This document shows, piece after piece, positions 33,378 through 46,540 of a stretch of 64,000 nucleotides of DNA. Position 1 is the first letter of the stretch. Each line of letters opens with the position of its first letter. The notes under the pieces were generated by a model. That model was not told the DNA's origin, made no database searches, and saw nothing but the letters and a program-made list of their open reading frames with translations. The translations under genes were made by a program, and so were the position numbers. The stretch is taken from contig NC_052350.1 in assembly GCF_009727055.1 (NCBI RefSeq), positions 42,043,523 through 42,107,522 of the forward strand, read 5' to 3'. The DNA is from Benincasa hispida. Taxonomy: Eukaryota; Streptophyta; Magnoliopsida; Cucurbitales; Cucurbitaceae.

Positions 33378-36300
33378 ATGAGGAAAACAGGAGGAACCGA
33401 GAAGAAGAGGGTCAGAAGGCAATCAACTGCTGTTCAAAATGCTGCCAAAGATCCCAATTCCGATACCCCTCCTAGGGTTTGCCTTCTTTTTTCCTCTAAC
33501 ATTTTCATTTCCCCTCTAATTTTTTGTTTTCTGATCTGGGTTTTTATTGCCTTCACGAGAGGACATTTTTTTCAGTGTGATTCTTTGTTTGATTCTACGA
33601 AGACCCAATTGCCGTATCCTTGCCATATGGGCATTGATGTGTTTTTGGACATGTCTTCTTTGAATCTTTCTTTTGGATTCTTATATTTGTTCTTTTGCTT
33701 TTTTGACAATGATTGATGGACGTGAAGTTTTCATAATTTGATATTTGTGATTTGAAGTTCCTCAATCAGAAATGGGTGGTGGCGTGTGGCTGGAGGATTC
33801 ATTAACTCTAGCACCCATTACCAAGATCGTGCTAGCGAGCATTCATTATTTTGGTTCCTTATTGAAGAAAAGAAAGAGAAAAGGAGTGATTAATGTGAAT
33901 GAACTGCAAAAGGGTTTTTGTAGTTCTCAGTTTTGCAGCTTTGTACTGTAGGTAGATGAGCAACTAGAAGTTCAAATTGTAATAGTAAAATAGCCTGGGT
34001 CATAATGGATCAGATTTGCATTCTCCCGTGTGGGCGTTGTTAATTGTTATTTTATGGTTTGAATTTAGATAAGTATAACTTGTGAGGTTCCATCACTCTG
34101 AACCAATTGCAATTTGAGCGTAGTTTTATCTTTTAGTTACGAGAAATGAATTGTTATATGATTTGATTGTGCTGAAAGAAGCCATTATTTCTTCACATTG
34201 AATCTTCTTATTTTCTTTAGATTGACGAGAAACATCTTAAATTAGTGTGATGGTTATCAGGAAGATTATGAGAGTTGAAAGAGAGGATAAGGTAAAAATG
34301 CGTGTGTTTTTGTTTCTAATAAGTTCTATTAACCTCTATTTAGTATTGGATTCTGCTTCCTTTTGGCTATCAATTAGATTTTAGCTGTCTCCAATATTAT
34401 GCTGAGTTAATAATCTGTGTGACTATCTGAGTATGATGAAGATTGAGGATGGTTTTGTTCATATTTCCGAATTTTAACTTTTCAAGAATTTTCAAGTTGC
34501 CGCAGGTCATGAATTGGTTGTTGGTGGTTCTACATTTTTTTTCCTTTTAAATCAGGATTTTAAATTTGTTTATTTCATTTTAGCTGTTGTGGTTATCTCA
34601 CATGTATATCTTTAATCTTCAGAAACAAGCTGCAAAGAAGGATGTGTTTCAGTTGTTTGCTGAGAAAGTGAGAGACCACAAGGATTTAGAATCAAGATGG
34701 GCTGTTTTACAAGAAACACGTGTTGAGTATTTTAGAGGCAAGGATTTTGTTAGTTTTTTGAGAAATCATCCAGAGCTCAAGGATATTCTTGATTCAGATA
34801 AAAATTTGGAAACTGAAGATATTGGTAATGCATTGCTAAGTAAGAATCTCTTAGTTCGGTGTGATCGTGTGGTGAAAACTGTTCGTCCTGGAAAGAGAAA
34901 GTTGTCTACATGGCCAGCACATCTGGAGATATTCCCGGTGCAGACTTTTTTTATGCATTATGTATTTTTTTAAAGTTGGAGACCTCATCCCTTTTAAAAG
35001 AAGAAATAAGAAACCACCTTTCATTAGGAAAAAAAATGAAAGTTGCCACATGTAAAATAATACCTATTCAATAATTATGAAAAATCTTCATAACTACGAA
35101 GAGAAACATGAAATCTAGCAAGGGACTAGACATCTCTCACATCCCTTTTCAAGCCTCTAAAAACTTTATTGTTCCTCTCCTTCAAAGATCTTCTATAATG
35201 CACAAACACGAGCAAGCCATGCTTCTCCCTTAAATAGAGGATTTACTTGCTAATATGGATAAGTTTCTAAACTTAGCCTTCTTGATGCAAATCGCAAGCA
35301 ATTGAGCAAGGAACTTAATTACCATCGTGTTCCATAAGTTAGTTTAATATCATATATTCATATTCTTTGACCATTTTCCAGGTTCTGAATGTGCAACTTA
35401 CTCTTGCAGGATCAGCTGTTCTCTGAACAGGATGCCTTTTTTGCTTGGACATTTGTTAAGCGGAGGCCATTTTGGCAGACACTTCTTTCATTTTGTTGGC
35501 CTGTGTTGACTCTTGCAATTTGCTTGTTTCCTGTATATCCTCATCAGTGCAAGCTTTTGATACTTTACTCATGCGCTGGGGTTCTGCTTCTTATACTCTC
35601 ACTTCTTTTATGTAGGTCATACAGCCCTTTTCACTGCCTTAATTTTGTGTTGTTTTTTTATATATCAATAAACCATTGATAAGGTTTGTTAATAACTTAA
35701 TTTAGGGAGTGCTGCTTCTGAAGTATTATGGTAGGATTTTATCACAAAGTTATAAATGCATCTGCTTTTATTGGCTTTGTTGGTTGACCTTTCTTTTTTT
35801 CCTTTTTCTTTCTTTTCTTTTTATTTTTATTTTAAAATATTGTGAGTGATTGGGTGAGGTTTATGTGCATCTCGGCCATGGACTTTTTCTCCTTTTCGAT
35901 ATTTTTTTAGTCAACATTTTTTTGGGTCATTTTTGAGAAGTAGAATGCAGGGAAAACATAAATTCGTTATGTTTTAGAAATAAGAAGCGAGGAGCACAAA
36001 TCTTCTGACCTCTTTAAGTTATTTCTCTAAGGATGAGGCAACATCATAAAGTAATCATTGTTGGATAGCTTGGGTGATAGTCAGCAAATGATTGCAACTC
36101 TTTCTAAATTCTTGATTGTTATTTATGGTAGCTTGGTTGGTCTTGGTTGATTTGTTATTTATTGTGGGTCTTCTTTTTACGTATACATGTAATATTCACT
36201 TCGCTAGCACAATAAAAGGTTCTCAATTATTTTAGGGTTTCCAATTGGCTTGAGTATTAGTAATTCATGTTTTGAATTGCTCAAGTAAATTGGAACTTCT

Positions 36301-37202
36301 TTAGCCTTTACTATCAGTTTGTGGTTCTTATCAAGTATGGCTTAGGAACTTTTATATCACCATACTTTCAAAATGCTTATGCTGCATCTTTTGGTCTTCA
36401 ATAAAAACTTTTCTGGCAGGATTATTTCTTCCAGGCTCACAACAGTCTTACGTTTTCATTTAAATTTGTAGTGAGGGGAGCAGTATTTGGTTTATCGTAC
36501 ATTCTTCTGGGCAAACGGATGTGGTTTTTCCCCAATATTCTCGCAGAGGAAGCAACTTTGCGAGAACTATTCCGGTTTTGGCCAAGTAAAGATGAAGAAG
36601 AGAAACCAAAATGGACAACCAGACTTTTCTATGCACTGGTGGCTGTACTCATCATACTGCTGCTGAGGCACCATGCTCCCGATGAGGCTGCTAGAGCAAG
36701 GTTAGTATCATACCTTTCTAAACTTTCATACAACTAAAGATAGGGTAGAGAAGTATATAACAACAATCTTTTTAAGAAACGGCCCAGCAGTTTAGAATGT
36801 GGATCAGTTGCACTTTGGTGTAGCATAAGAAAATACAATTTGATAACCAACTGTTAACTGACTTGAAAGTTTCTGTTTCTTATGGGCATCTGCTCCATTT
36901 AATTTTCCACTTGCTTTCTGTTTTCGGTCACAAACTGCGTTGGCTAATGCAGATACCAAAAACGTGTATCGAATATCATCGATGATGTTCTCGAATGGTC
37001 ACCAAGACTTGCCCTTTCTGGGATGATGGAGAAGCAGCAAACTGTGGTCAATGCCACAAATTCGGACCCCAACACGGCGGAGAACCCAACTAGTGACAGT
37101 ACAGGTCCAGATTCTATCCCTGACCAACCTGAGCCCGAAATTATCGACAATGTAGAGCATTCTGATCAATATAATCATGATGGTGATCATACACATCAGT
37201 AG
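33378..37202 (+). CDS. SEC62: Translocation protein SEC62
   Basis: Five coding exons: 33378-33476, 34623-34937, 35410-35611, 36472-36700 and 36953-37202, all with GT/AG borders and compatible phases, giving 364 residues, about the length of the Arabidopsis protein. SEC62 is an ER-membrane subunit that helps post-translational import through the SEC61 channel. Order: basic, disordered N-terminus (KKRVRRQ); cytosolic SEC62 domain (about 34-160: VEYFRGKDFVSFLRNHPE, NLLVRCDRVVKT); two adjacent membrane segments (about 161-206) with the PVYPH turn; conserved WFFPNILAEEATLRELFRFW; a further membrane segment (about 257-271); a YQKR…DVLEWSPRLALSG stretch; acidic C-tail. No stop or frameshift, so I expect it to be functional. 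The exon-3 end was chosen at 35611 because only that donor keeps the family's L-R-G/A join. Confidence 0.95.
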
Positions 37203-39840
37203 GTCTGTTGAATCTTTTGAGGAAGAGAAGAACTATGATAAACATGTTCCTATATGAGCTTTGTTTTATTATTATTATTATTATTTTTTGTTTAAAAACA
37301 GTTGGTTTTTGTTACTTATAACCTTTTTTAGGAGTCACATAAGTTGGTTTATATCTAAACTAAAGTGAGCTTTTTTTACTAAATTCTTCCTAATTTACAC
37401 CACAAGTCATCTGAGTTGTGACATGTACATGTAAAACTTTTCTTTGAAATGCTTCCAATCAATCTGTACTTTTTTGTGGCAAATACCCAGGCAATCGATT
37501 TCAGTGTCGTTAGAACTTAGAGGTTGCTTCAACCTTGCCCCGATTTCGGTCGGCCCTTGCTGAGTCTCTCTTCTGTGGACCTGTCTTTCCAAATCCTTAG
37601 CTTGTGCTATTATCAAATGTCCAGATTTATCCCACTCTCCCAACGTCTCTTCAAGTTTCCCTCATACACATACATCATAGAAGGATCTCTTTTCTTGATG
37701 GATGAGGTATTGGGAATAAGAAACATTTTTAACAATCTGTTGAAGCTTGTTGAAGTTGTTTCCATGAAGTTTCTTTTCTCACACTAAAGGATCTAAAATG
37801 TGAGGGAGAGAACTTCAACAATCTGATGGAACAAGATAGCATATGTGGTAGGTTAACACTTGTGAACTTGTAAATGGTTTGTTCGACTTGATTTTGTCTG
37901 AGTTTTCATGCAAGGAACAATTTAGTCTTTGGACCTTAATTTGTAATATTATAGCCCTTGTATTTTTTTCTTTGGTAGCAATTTAGTCTCTACATCATAA
38001 GAAAAAATTTAATTCTTACTCTAAAAAATAGTGTTTGGACTTTTATGAGATTACTTTCAAATATAGGTTGAAAAACTTATTAAGGATCGCATATACTTAA
38101 CTAAATTAAATTGTTTAAAATAAACGTTCACATTAAATTATTACATATTTGAAAATAATTGACCAAATTGTTGCAAATTAAATTACTTTCATGAAATGAA
38201 TTAGAATTAGAATTAATTTTGTATTACAACATATTTCAGCTTCATAAATATTGCATTACAATGAAGTTCAGGTTGGAAACATTAATTTTGGAAAAATACA
38301 TTTTCATTATAAAAAGAAAGTTCTCATTTCCCGGGAACTAAATTGTAACGTAGCCCATAAATAATTAAGAGATTTCACTCTATAGCATATTTTTTTTTTT
38401 TTTTTTCTGAAAAATAACTTATTAAAAACTAAATAACATGAAAAATCCTCACAAAGGATATAGGATATCCAACTAGAAATCAACCTCCCAATGGGCATCT
38501 TGCTCAACCTCAGCAAAAGGAGAAACTTGGGAAACAAAAATACAACAGTTCACGCTAGAAAATGGGTGACTGGATTATACAAGCTAAAAGAGACGACCCT
38601 AAGATGCTTGGCCAAGCACAAGAATGGGGTCTACCACATTCTTTAACTCAGTTAGATCGGCATCTAGATTTGTTAAGACCATGAGAGATACCTGTTGGGT
38701 CGACTCCACAATAGAGATTGACACGACCTAAGAGAATGAAAGATAAGCCAATTCGAAGTACGTATTTCTTAAAATATATTACGATAGAATAAAGATTGGA
38801 TTTTGATTGTTCTATTTTTATTAAATGTTAAACTTCTTGGTGTATATAGAAATACTTATCTATATTATTTTATTTATAATTGATAACTACAACCAATTTT
38901 CCAAGGTGATATTGTGAACCTGATAAAAGTAAATAATGATTGAAAAAAAAAGGAATTTAGTTGATAATTTTAATTCAACTCTAAAACTCAAAAAGGTTCC
39001 TTGAATTCTCATGAACAATAATCTTCCAGATGGAGACTATCATTCTATTTTTCACTCATTACAACTCTTATAATATAAGAAAGCAAAATTTTTAATTTTT
39101 ATTTTATTACGATTTTATTTCAGTAATTTTTTTGGACAATTTATTTAATATAAAAAATAATTTAAATTAAATTAAATCAACTGAAAAATATTAGAATAAA
39201 CTTTTTATCCAAAGAATATAAACTAATTTTATCTGTACATGTAATCTAATACAAATATCTTAATTTGTAAACAAACCCATAAAAATTTGCGCAACTCATT
39301 TGGTAGATAAAAGAGAATAGTTAAGAATGTAAAATATTTAATAAAAATGTTGAATGGCCCATGAAATATTAAGAACAACATTGAGGCATCCTATTTCATG
39401 GAGTAAAAATTTTCAACCATTCCTTCCATAGAAACATCCTTGGGTGGCCTAAGAGAAACATGCTTTAACAGAAGTCACAGGACATATACACAGTGGCCAT
39501 CAAAGCTAAAGGAAGACAAACTCCATCTATTTTTTTTACCAGAAAATAATAATTTGCATCAATAACCTGTCGACCTTGGATATTCAAATTTAAAATCTTT
39601 CAAGCTTAAGCTTTGTGCATCACAATCTCTATATCTATCCTAAGCTTTATGATTCATTTAGTTTCCACTCTGCTATATAATACAAGAGGTCAAAGTTTCC
39701 ACTCCCTTAAGTCATCATAAACTCTGTACAAAAAGGCAAAAAAAGAGAATGGAATGAAGAAATCTCTTGGACTTTGAGGAATCCTTTGAAGCCATGAGAT
39801 CCTGTAAGTCAAATATCATTCTACATTCCTTTTTCTTTTT
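37203..39840. other. SEC62 3' UTR and intergenic region
   Basis: (ATT)n run at about 37268-37288, then AT-rich sequence. Near 37930-38350 two direct copies of an 'aatttgtaa…tagccc' word and 'aatttagtct' motifs hint at a small degraded element, but no TSD was found. A poly-T tract lies at 38391-38406. No further gene is recognised. Confidence 0.4.
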
Positions 39841-39858
39841 CTTCAGAACAACAGAACA

Positions 39859-39879
39859 AAGCCAAGAATGATTTGCCGC
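39859..39879 (-). promoter_or_regulatory. miR169 target site in the NF-YA 3' UTR
   Basis: In the transcript the site reads GGCAAATCATTCTTGGCTT, 111-131 nt after the stop codon. It pairs with miR169 with one G:U wobble near the middle (miRNA position 9) and mismatches confined to positions 1, 14 and the last base. miR169 control of NF-YA mRNAs through a site in this position is well established in plants. Confidence 0.82.
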
Positions 39880-39989
39880 CTGGCGTGTTGTGGCCAGGAA
39901 TACTTTTAACAAACAAGCAATCAATCCCTCCCCATCAACCAATTTTGGCCATTGTCTTGGCATTCACCTCCAGTGGCTGATGCATGCTG

Positions 39990-42613
39990 CTACTCGGAGG
40001 CCCTGTTCGTCAAGGAGCTTCCATTCTGCTGTTCCGAACCCTCATTTAGGCGGTAACCACTCTCATTTACTTTATCCTTTCCATCAACTTCATTTTTCTT
40101 TGCAAAACGCCCTCCACTACTCCTTGACCTTCTTATGGCATGCTGGTGTCTAGACTCATGAAGGTATGGCTGTTGAATAAGAAAAGTGAGCGACATAACC
40201 CAAAAAAATAAAATGGAATTCTTTTTGCATATACTATGCGGGTGAGGTTAACTATAATTGATTCAGTGGTTGTAAAATAATAATAAGCATAAGCGTGTTT
40301 AAAATAACACCTGGGTGTCCATGTTTATTAACTAAGAAACTGGCAGTTGATTGATTGAACTTGTTTAAATAGCAAAAGAACAACAGCAGAACAATAACAT
40401 GTCAATGAGTGTTACAAGTGTTACAAGATTTTAAATATGGTCCAGTATAAGCTACATCTATATCCCAATACTACCTATCAATATTGTCCATCAGAGCATA
40501 TAAATCTTGCTTTGATAATTGCTTAAAAGATTACTCATCAAAATTCAGAAAGTCAAGCATCCCCCACCCCACACGCACACATACATGCACAAAAACAATC
40601 TAGTCCACCAAAAAGATACAAAATCCACCTTTCTGGCTTTTATCGACTTCTTCTCAGCCTCAGCTTTTGCACGTGCTTGCCTTCGCCTCAAAATTCCCTG
40701 GTATTGCTTTGCGTTCACAAAAACGGGGTCTTGTGCTATCTCAATGGGCAATGGCATTCTAGCATGTGGTCCTCCGACCATAGGATAGCCCTGTCCATGA
40801 CAAAAATAAACTACAAAGCATGAAATTTTTTTTTCAGACATTGTGCAATGGAAGCGTCGGTGCTCTGTATTCTGAAGGTATATTGGACACAATAAATTAT
40901 CACATCATACGTTCCTTTTAGGGTTTAGACAAAAAAATAAAGAAAGAAAAAAAAGAAAAAGAAAAGCAGCTTTCATTAAATAATTGAAAATTGAAGAACA
41001 CAATGGAAAACCCCTTGACAAACTACACAGTGAGTAAAAAAATTTGAATGAAGTATAAATTTCAGAAGCATTGTCCTTTGAGCAAGCTAATCATGTTATG
41101 AAAAGCATTAGATGTAAAAGTGTACATCCTAATTCAAATCAACATTGACCACTCAACGGTCGATATAATATTTCATGAAACATTCACAAAAAGGGCCTTC
41201 GAAGTAAATGCAAAAATTTAACTGATGTATGACAACATTCATTCCACAGACTTAGAAGCACAAGCAGCATTTTTCAAGAAGTTGGACCAAAACCCTTTTG
41301 CACTGGGACTTGAAGTTCCATTTTTTAGTAGGGTCAAGAGTGCTACAGGTGTGAATGAAGTGTCATCTTGCATTTCATTTCAACGGTATGATAGATGAGC
41401 ACAGCCAAGTAATGGCAAAGATTATGACAGTGAAACCAGTCTCTCGTATGTACGAAGTTGAGATAATTACATACCAAGGGCTGATGACCATAGAAGGCCA
41501 TCATTCCTCCATAATATGGATCCTGATAAGGATTTGATGCACAAGCCTGCAACAGTATGTCAAGAAACACAAGAAATTATTCAATAATATAATATAAAAT
41601 TGTAGCTTGACCTTTTCTTTTTTTGTTTTTTTTTTCCTTGTTTTTGGGAATCTTTAAATCTGAGACTAAAAGCACGAAAGCTGTAATAGTAAAGATAAAA
41701 GAATTTTCTAAGATTGGACGGTAATTGAACATACAATAGAGTGACCAACAAGTTCGAGTTGTGTAGACTGTGTCAGACATTCACCGTGCATTGCTGGCAA
41801 AGTGGATGAGACATGCTGCATCTTCTGAGCATCCTGTCTGTAGCTTCCCGCTGAAATCATTGAGATGTTATTGTTATTAGGGGACGTTAGGTGTTTTTTA
41901 CAAAATAATAAAAAAAATAATAATTATTATAATTCATTGGTTTGTGAGTTTAAACATCCATATGAAAGTTTTCTTATCCTGCACGTTCCTCTGTTGCCTA
42001 TTTTTAATAAGTAACAACATAGTAAAAATAAATCACAATATGGTAAACCTAATAGTTATAATTGTGCGTGGAATAGCTGCTTTAGAAAACCATCAAACAC
42101 ATATCCGAAAACAACCAACGGTCACTCTCTTGCTATATATTATTTTTCTTCTTCTTAAGAGAGTTTTCAGCAATAATTCTACCAAAGTTAACTTTTGACT
42201 TCAAAAGTTGTTCTCTCCATTTTCACAGAACACCTTCAAATAAGATAGATTCGATATTGTCAGACACAAAACAGTAAACCTCAATGACTGTGAGGTGCAA
42301 ATTGGAGAGAGAACTTGCACTAATAAATATAGATTAAAGATGTACCAGAATGTGGAGATCCAGTAGCTTGCACTTCTTTGGAAACATCATCTTCTTCGTC
42401 ATTTACATCATTATTAGACACAGATTGGCCATCATTTGACTCTGAACCACCATTAGGGAATTCAAGAGAAGTTGAACTGGAAGCATTTCCCCCAACCACA
42501 GGTAACGGAAAAGTATTGTACCCCATGCCACGCCACCAGGGTTCATAATAGATACTCGTCGATGGAGCACCATTTGGATCGAGCTGATTATTGGTTTCAG
42601 ACTTTGACTGCAT
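39990..42613 (-). CDS. NF-YA: Nuclear transcription factor Y subunit A (NF-YA / HAP2)
   Basis: Five coding exons on the minus strand: 42613-42346, 41850-41735, 41546-41475, 40790-40629 and 40169-39990, all GT/AG, giving 265 residues. NF-YA joins the NF-YB/NF-YC dimer and reads the CCAAT box in the nucleus. The N-terminal half is Q/S/N- and acid-rich. The core starts at [20 protein letters not shown] (NF-YB/YC-binding helix), followed by [15 protein letters not shown] and GGRF (DNA-binding part). The SRHxHAxRR and GGRF residues are all present. N-terminus ([18 protein letters not shown]) is closest to the Arabidopsis NF-YA1/NF-YA9 type as I remember it. The start at 42613 follows from that N-terminus; a 5' UTR intron lies upstream. 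No defects seen. Confidence 0.95.
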
Positions 42614-44526
42614 ACCTTCAGACCCTTTGAAACAAACAGAAGAGCCTCAAGTTCTCAATTAGCACAGAGTAAATTTTGATACCAGTAGTTAAAAAAATAA
42701 TAAAGATAATAATAAAATAGAGCACCATCTCCTATCTCCAGTTATAATTTAAGTATTATTCCATATTAATTCGAGTCTTAGATTCCAATATCATCCATTA
42801 CCTGTTGTTTCGAGTTTTTTAATTTATGATTACTGTTAATTGAAAGCTAACACAAATCCTTATCACGGTTCAAAATGGAAGAACCCCATCTGACCTAATT
42901 ATGCAGGTAGTTGGGGAGTTCTTAAGCTCTTTAGTCTCTTTCTTTAGGAAAAAGCTTTCTTCTCCCTCTACTTTATTTAGCAAGTGCAGGGAGTAAAAAG
43001 TAATTGCAACTGCAAGAGACATAAAAAAACCTAAACAAAAAAAGAACATATATTTCAGACCTGTACTATTACATCTATCCAATACCAATATTTTTCATGG
43101 TTCAATCCAGTACTATTACATCTTTTCAATGCCTTTTAACTAAATTGTTATCCACATGCCTTTTGTTTTATGCTATATGTAAGACTCGATTTAGATTCCT
43201 GGATGGTACACTCCCCCATCTTTCTCTCTCTCTCTCCCCCCCTCCCTCCTTCCTTTTCTTCCCTTCACATCTCTTAAAATTTAGGGTTAAATTCTCCCTA
43301 AAATTAATTTAACGATGCAGAACACATTCAGTTGGAGAGACAAAAAGGCAGAAAAAATCTGAAAACACAACTCAACAAAAAAAGTATTAACCAGTAACCA
43401 CATCATATAGGAGCACATTTTTGCTATTCTACTAATACTTGTACTTGCTCTGCTATTCTACCCGAGCCTGGCTGAGGAAGAATTATGGAGCATAAAAACA
43501 AAAAAAATATGCTCACTGGATTTGTACAAAATGCATATCTTCCCACCAAAAAAAGCATACCAAATAAAGCTACCCCAGAATCCATTACAAGTTCAAACCC
43601 AAATTAATTAACAAAACCAATAAGGAAGACTAACTTATAGATCCCATTCTTACAATCAGTTAATAAACCAAATGAATGAACTAAGTAAAACATGAAAGAT
43701 ACATTCCCTAGAGAATTGATAAAGCTTCACCTTGCAATTAATAGAACTATTTCTCCTCGTTTTAAGATTCAACAGAACATAGTGCCAGGTCATACATACT
43801 TGGTGCATGATTAGAATTAAAATAAACAAAGTAGACAGAGAATTAATCTCAGGTAATATAACTTCAGTTCTGGACCCCCTTTCATATCGCATATAAGTTG
43901 TTAAAACAGAAACTAAGTACAAATATATTCATTCACTAAATTCCCATCAACAGCAAAATCTAGTTTCATAAGTTGAAAGTCTAAATTATTTCACCCACTG
44001 TGTTTCTAGTAACTCAAAAATGATGCAAAAAAGTGAACTAGCTAGAATCAGGTAATCTAGACACAGAAAAAAGTAACAAACAATTTTTCACTTTGTTTAT
44101 CCATCATCATCTTCAAAATGCTTTATCCAGTTTCAAACCTGTGATCATCTGACACATGATTATTCAGTAACCTTACATAAACACCCAAACAAAAAAAAAA
44201 AAAAAAAAGAAGAAAAGATAAAACCCTTCAAATCCTCCCTAAAAGAAGCTGGAGTGCGAAGAAAAACAAAGAACCACAGGAATTCTCATCCATAACAGAC
44301 ATGAATCGGCTTTCAACTTCAATAACATAATCTCCAATTTCCTCAACAATCCCAAAACCAAAACTAAATCCTCAAAAAATCAATCAACCCACAAACCCAA
44401 AACCCGAAAAAGAGCAAAAAGAATCCCTAAAAAGGGAATTGCGCGAATACCCTAGAAATCAAACAGCAGATATACATACAGCCATAGAAAGGCAAAACAA
44501 AAACAAAATTGAGAAAAATAGCTTAC

Positions 44527-44705
44527 CGTTAGAAATTGGAGCAACGTCCAAATGGAGAAAAGGGAAAAATCTGATGGGGGAGAAGAGAAATCGGAGAGAA
44601 TTCAAAAATAATAATAATAATTTAAAGAGAAAAAAAAGTAGAAAAAGAAAAAGAGGGAGATTGAAATTTAATCCCTTTTGGTGAATTCCAAAAATGAAAA
44701 ATTCT
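44527..44705 (-). other. NF-YA 5' UTR exon (probable)
   Basis: T/C-rich leader that ends in a good donor (AACG|GTAAGC at 44527/44526). The matching acceptor is probably TTTCAAAG just before 42624, giving a 1.9-kb leader intron as in many plant NF-YA genes. The right border is approximate, placed about 30 bp from a TATA-like sequence. Confidence 0.55.
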
Positions 44706-44733
44706 GAGTAGGAAGACTCTGTTTCAACTTTGA

Positions 44734-44746
44734 GGGTATTTAAATC
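44734..44746 (-). promoter_or_regulatory. TATA-like box for NF-YA
   Basis: Minus strand reads GATTTAAATACC. Its distance of about 30 bp from the presumed transcript start at about 44705 fits a core promoter. Confidence 0.45.
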
Positions 44747-44818
44747 ACAAAGCTATTGGATATGATAATCTCACCTACTGTGGGACCTACCATAGCTATT
44801 TCACTCCTTTTCCCTTTG

Positions 44819-44826
44819 ACACGTGG
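44819..44826 (-). promoter_or_regulatory. G-box / ABRE-like element
   Basis: ACACGTGG, a palindromic CACGTG core with the flank of ABA-responsive elements, about 115 bp upstream of the presumed NF-YA start. Several plant NF-YA genes respond to ABA and drought (general knowledge); use of this site is inferred. Confidence 0.45.
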
Positions 44827-44994
44827 ACGCTCCTCCACTTCTTTGGCTTTTTATATTGGACCAGAATCTTCTATGTTTTCTCCTTTTTTTTTTTAATCTG
44901 TTAATTTTTTTTTTTTTTTTTTTGGGAAGAAAGCATGAATTGAAACACTAAATCGAGTAGCGTTACAACCCTCTCATAAATAAGATAGGAAAAC

Positions 44995-45209
44995 TGATAA
45001 GCTGGTTTAATTACTGTATCTTTTTACCTATTTTTGTTGTTAATCCTAGTTAATTTTCTGGTGTATTTATCTCTCCTATTTGTTATTGTTTCACCAATGT
45101 TGTTTTGCCATGTGGCCTTTACGGTTCATTAAATACCAATTGTGAGGGCTCAACTTTCTCACTGAGCACTTCCTTTATTTATCCTATTGTCTTCTTCCTC
45201 ACTCTGACA
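44995..45209 (+). repeat. Copia-1 5' LTR
   Basis: 215 bp from TGATAAGCTGG to …CACTCTGACA, directly followed by a primer binding site and a gag frame. The left border was set at the TG nearest to a plausible LTR start; no TSD partner remains because the 3' end is lost. Confidence 0.68.
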
Positions 45210-45221
45210 TGGTATCAAAGC
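45210..45221 (+). other. Copia-1 primer binding site
   Basis: TGGTATCAAAGC, complementary to the initiator tRNA-Met 3' end apart from one base, directly after the LTR. Confidence 0.82.
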
Positions 45222-45247
45222 AATTAGGTTAATTTTTTTTTCCATTT

Positions 45248-46540
45248 ATGGCATCAAGCTCGAGCACATCTGAAGAGGAAGCCCTTCAGCCAGAGATCAC
45301 TGTTCCTGTAACAACATCTACGGTACCTCCTATTGTGTCTTTATCAATTTCTTCTCTATCTTTTACCCCTCCCATATCTCAACATCTCCCTCCCAACCCT
45401 ATTAGAAATCCATCGATACTAGTCTCTCAAGTTTCCAATTCTTTCATCCATGGTCAATCCGGCTTCCAGTATCTACCAATTCACCATGGCTCACCTACTC
45501 AATATCATTACCCGTCTCAAATGCCACCTTATAGCTTTCACGCTGCCTCTCAGCCTTTCCCTCCTTCTCTTTCGTTTCTACCAACTCCTCAGTTGCCCGT
45601 TGCCAATTTCCCTCATATGTCTCAATCCCTTATAGTTAAGCTCAATGACTCCAACTACTTGTTGTGAAAGAACCAACTCCTCAATCTAATCATGGGCTAT
45701 GGCCTTGAAAGCTTTATTGATGGCACCTTTCCCCAACCTCCGAAGTTTCTAAACCCTCAACGCACTCAGGTGAATCCCTATTTTTCGTATTGGTAAAAAT
45801 GTAATAGCACTATACTGAGTTGGTTTTACTCATCTTTTAATGAAGATAAAATGGGTGAAATAGTAGGTTATGACTCTGCTCTGGATATTTGGAAAGCTTT
45901 AAGAACTGTGTATGAATCCTCATCTACTGCCCGTATCAAGGGTCTTTGTTCTTAACTCCAAAAGATTAAGAAAGATGGCTTGATTGTATCTCAGTATCTT
46001 GCTCAAATCAAGGATGTCGCTGACAAATTCTTTGCCATTAGTGAGCCTTTCTCTTATTGTGATCACCTTGGTTACATTTTAGAAGGTCTTGGTAATGAGT
46101 ACAATTTGTTTGCAACGTTGATCCAAAATGGTCTGATCGTCCATCTCTTGTTGATGTTCGTAGCCTTCTTATTGCTTATGAGTTCTAGCTTGAGAAGCAA
46201 ACAACCATTGATTAGTTGAACCTCATTAAGCCCAATATGGCTAATCTTTCTCTTTCATCTAACACCCGACGCCTTCCATGGCAACAGAACGGACGCCCTT
46301 ATGGTCGGTCTTCTCCAGTTCAGGTTGGTTTTCCTTCCCAAGGTATGTCCTCCAACCTTGCTTCTAACAATAGTCACTTCCCTGGTTATGGTTCTTCAAG
46401 ACTTCCTTCTAGGAGTCAAAAGTGGCCCTCCACCCCATCCCCTGTCTCTTCCACTTGTCCTCAATGCCAGATATGTAATAAGGTTGGTCACACTGCTTTG
46501 ATGTGCTACAATATTGACAACCCCAAGTACCGTGTTGCCA
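45248..46540 (+). pseudogene. Copia-1 gag, degenerate
   Basis: ATG 45248 opens a serine/proline-rich N-terminus that reaches SLIVKLNDSNYLL, where stops begin. The gag core continues in pieces (ALRTVYESSSTARIKGL; a frame at 45980-46219 with QYLAQIKDVADKF and ILEGLGNEYN) and ends with a CCHC knuckle, CQICNKVGHTALMC, at about 46464-46506. This is the UBN2-type gag of a different Copia lineage from Copia-B. Confidence 0.82.

Noticed and set aside
37921..38360. A MITE between SEC62 and NF-YA
   Set aside because: The similar words at its two ends are direct, not inverted, and no target duplication was found.
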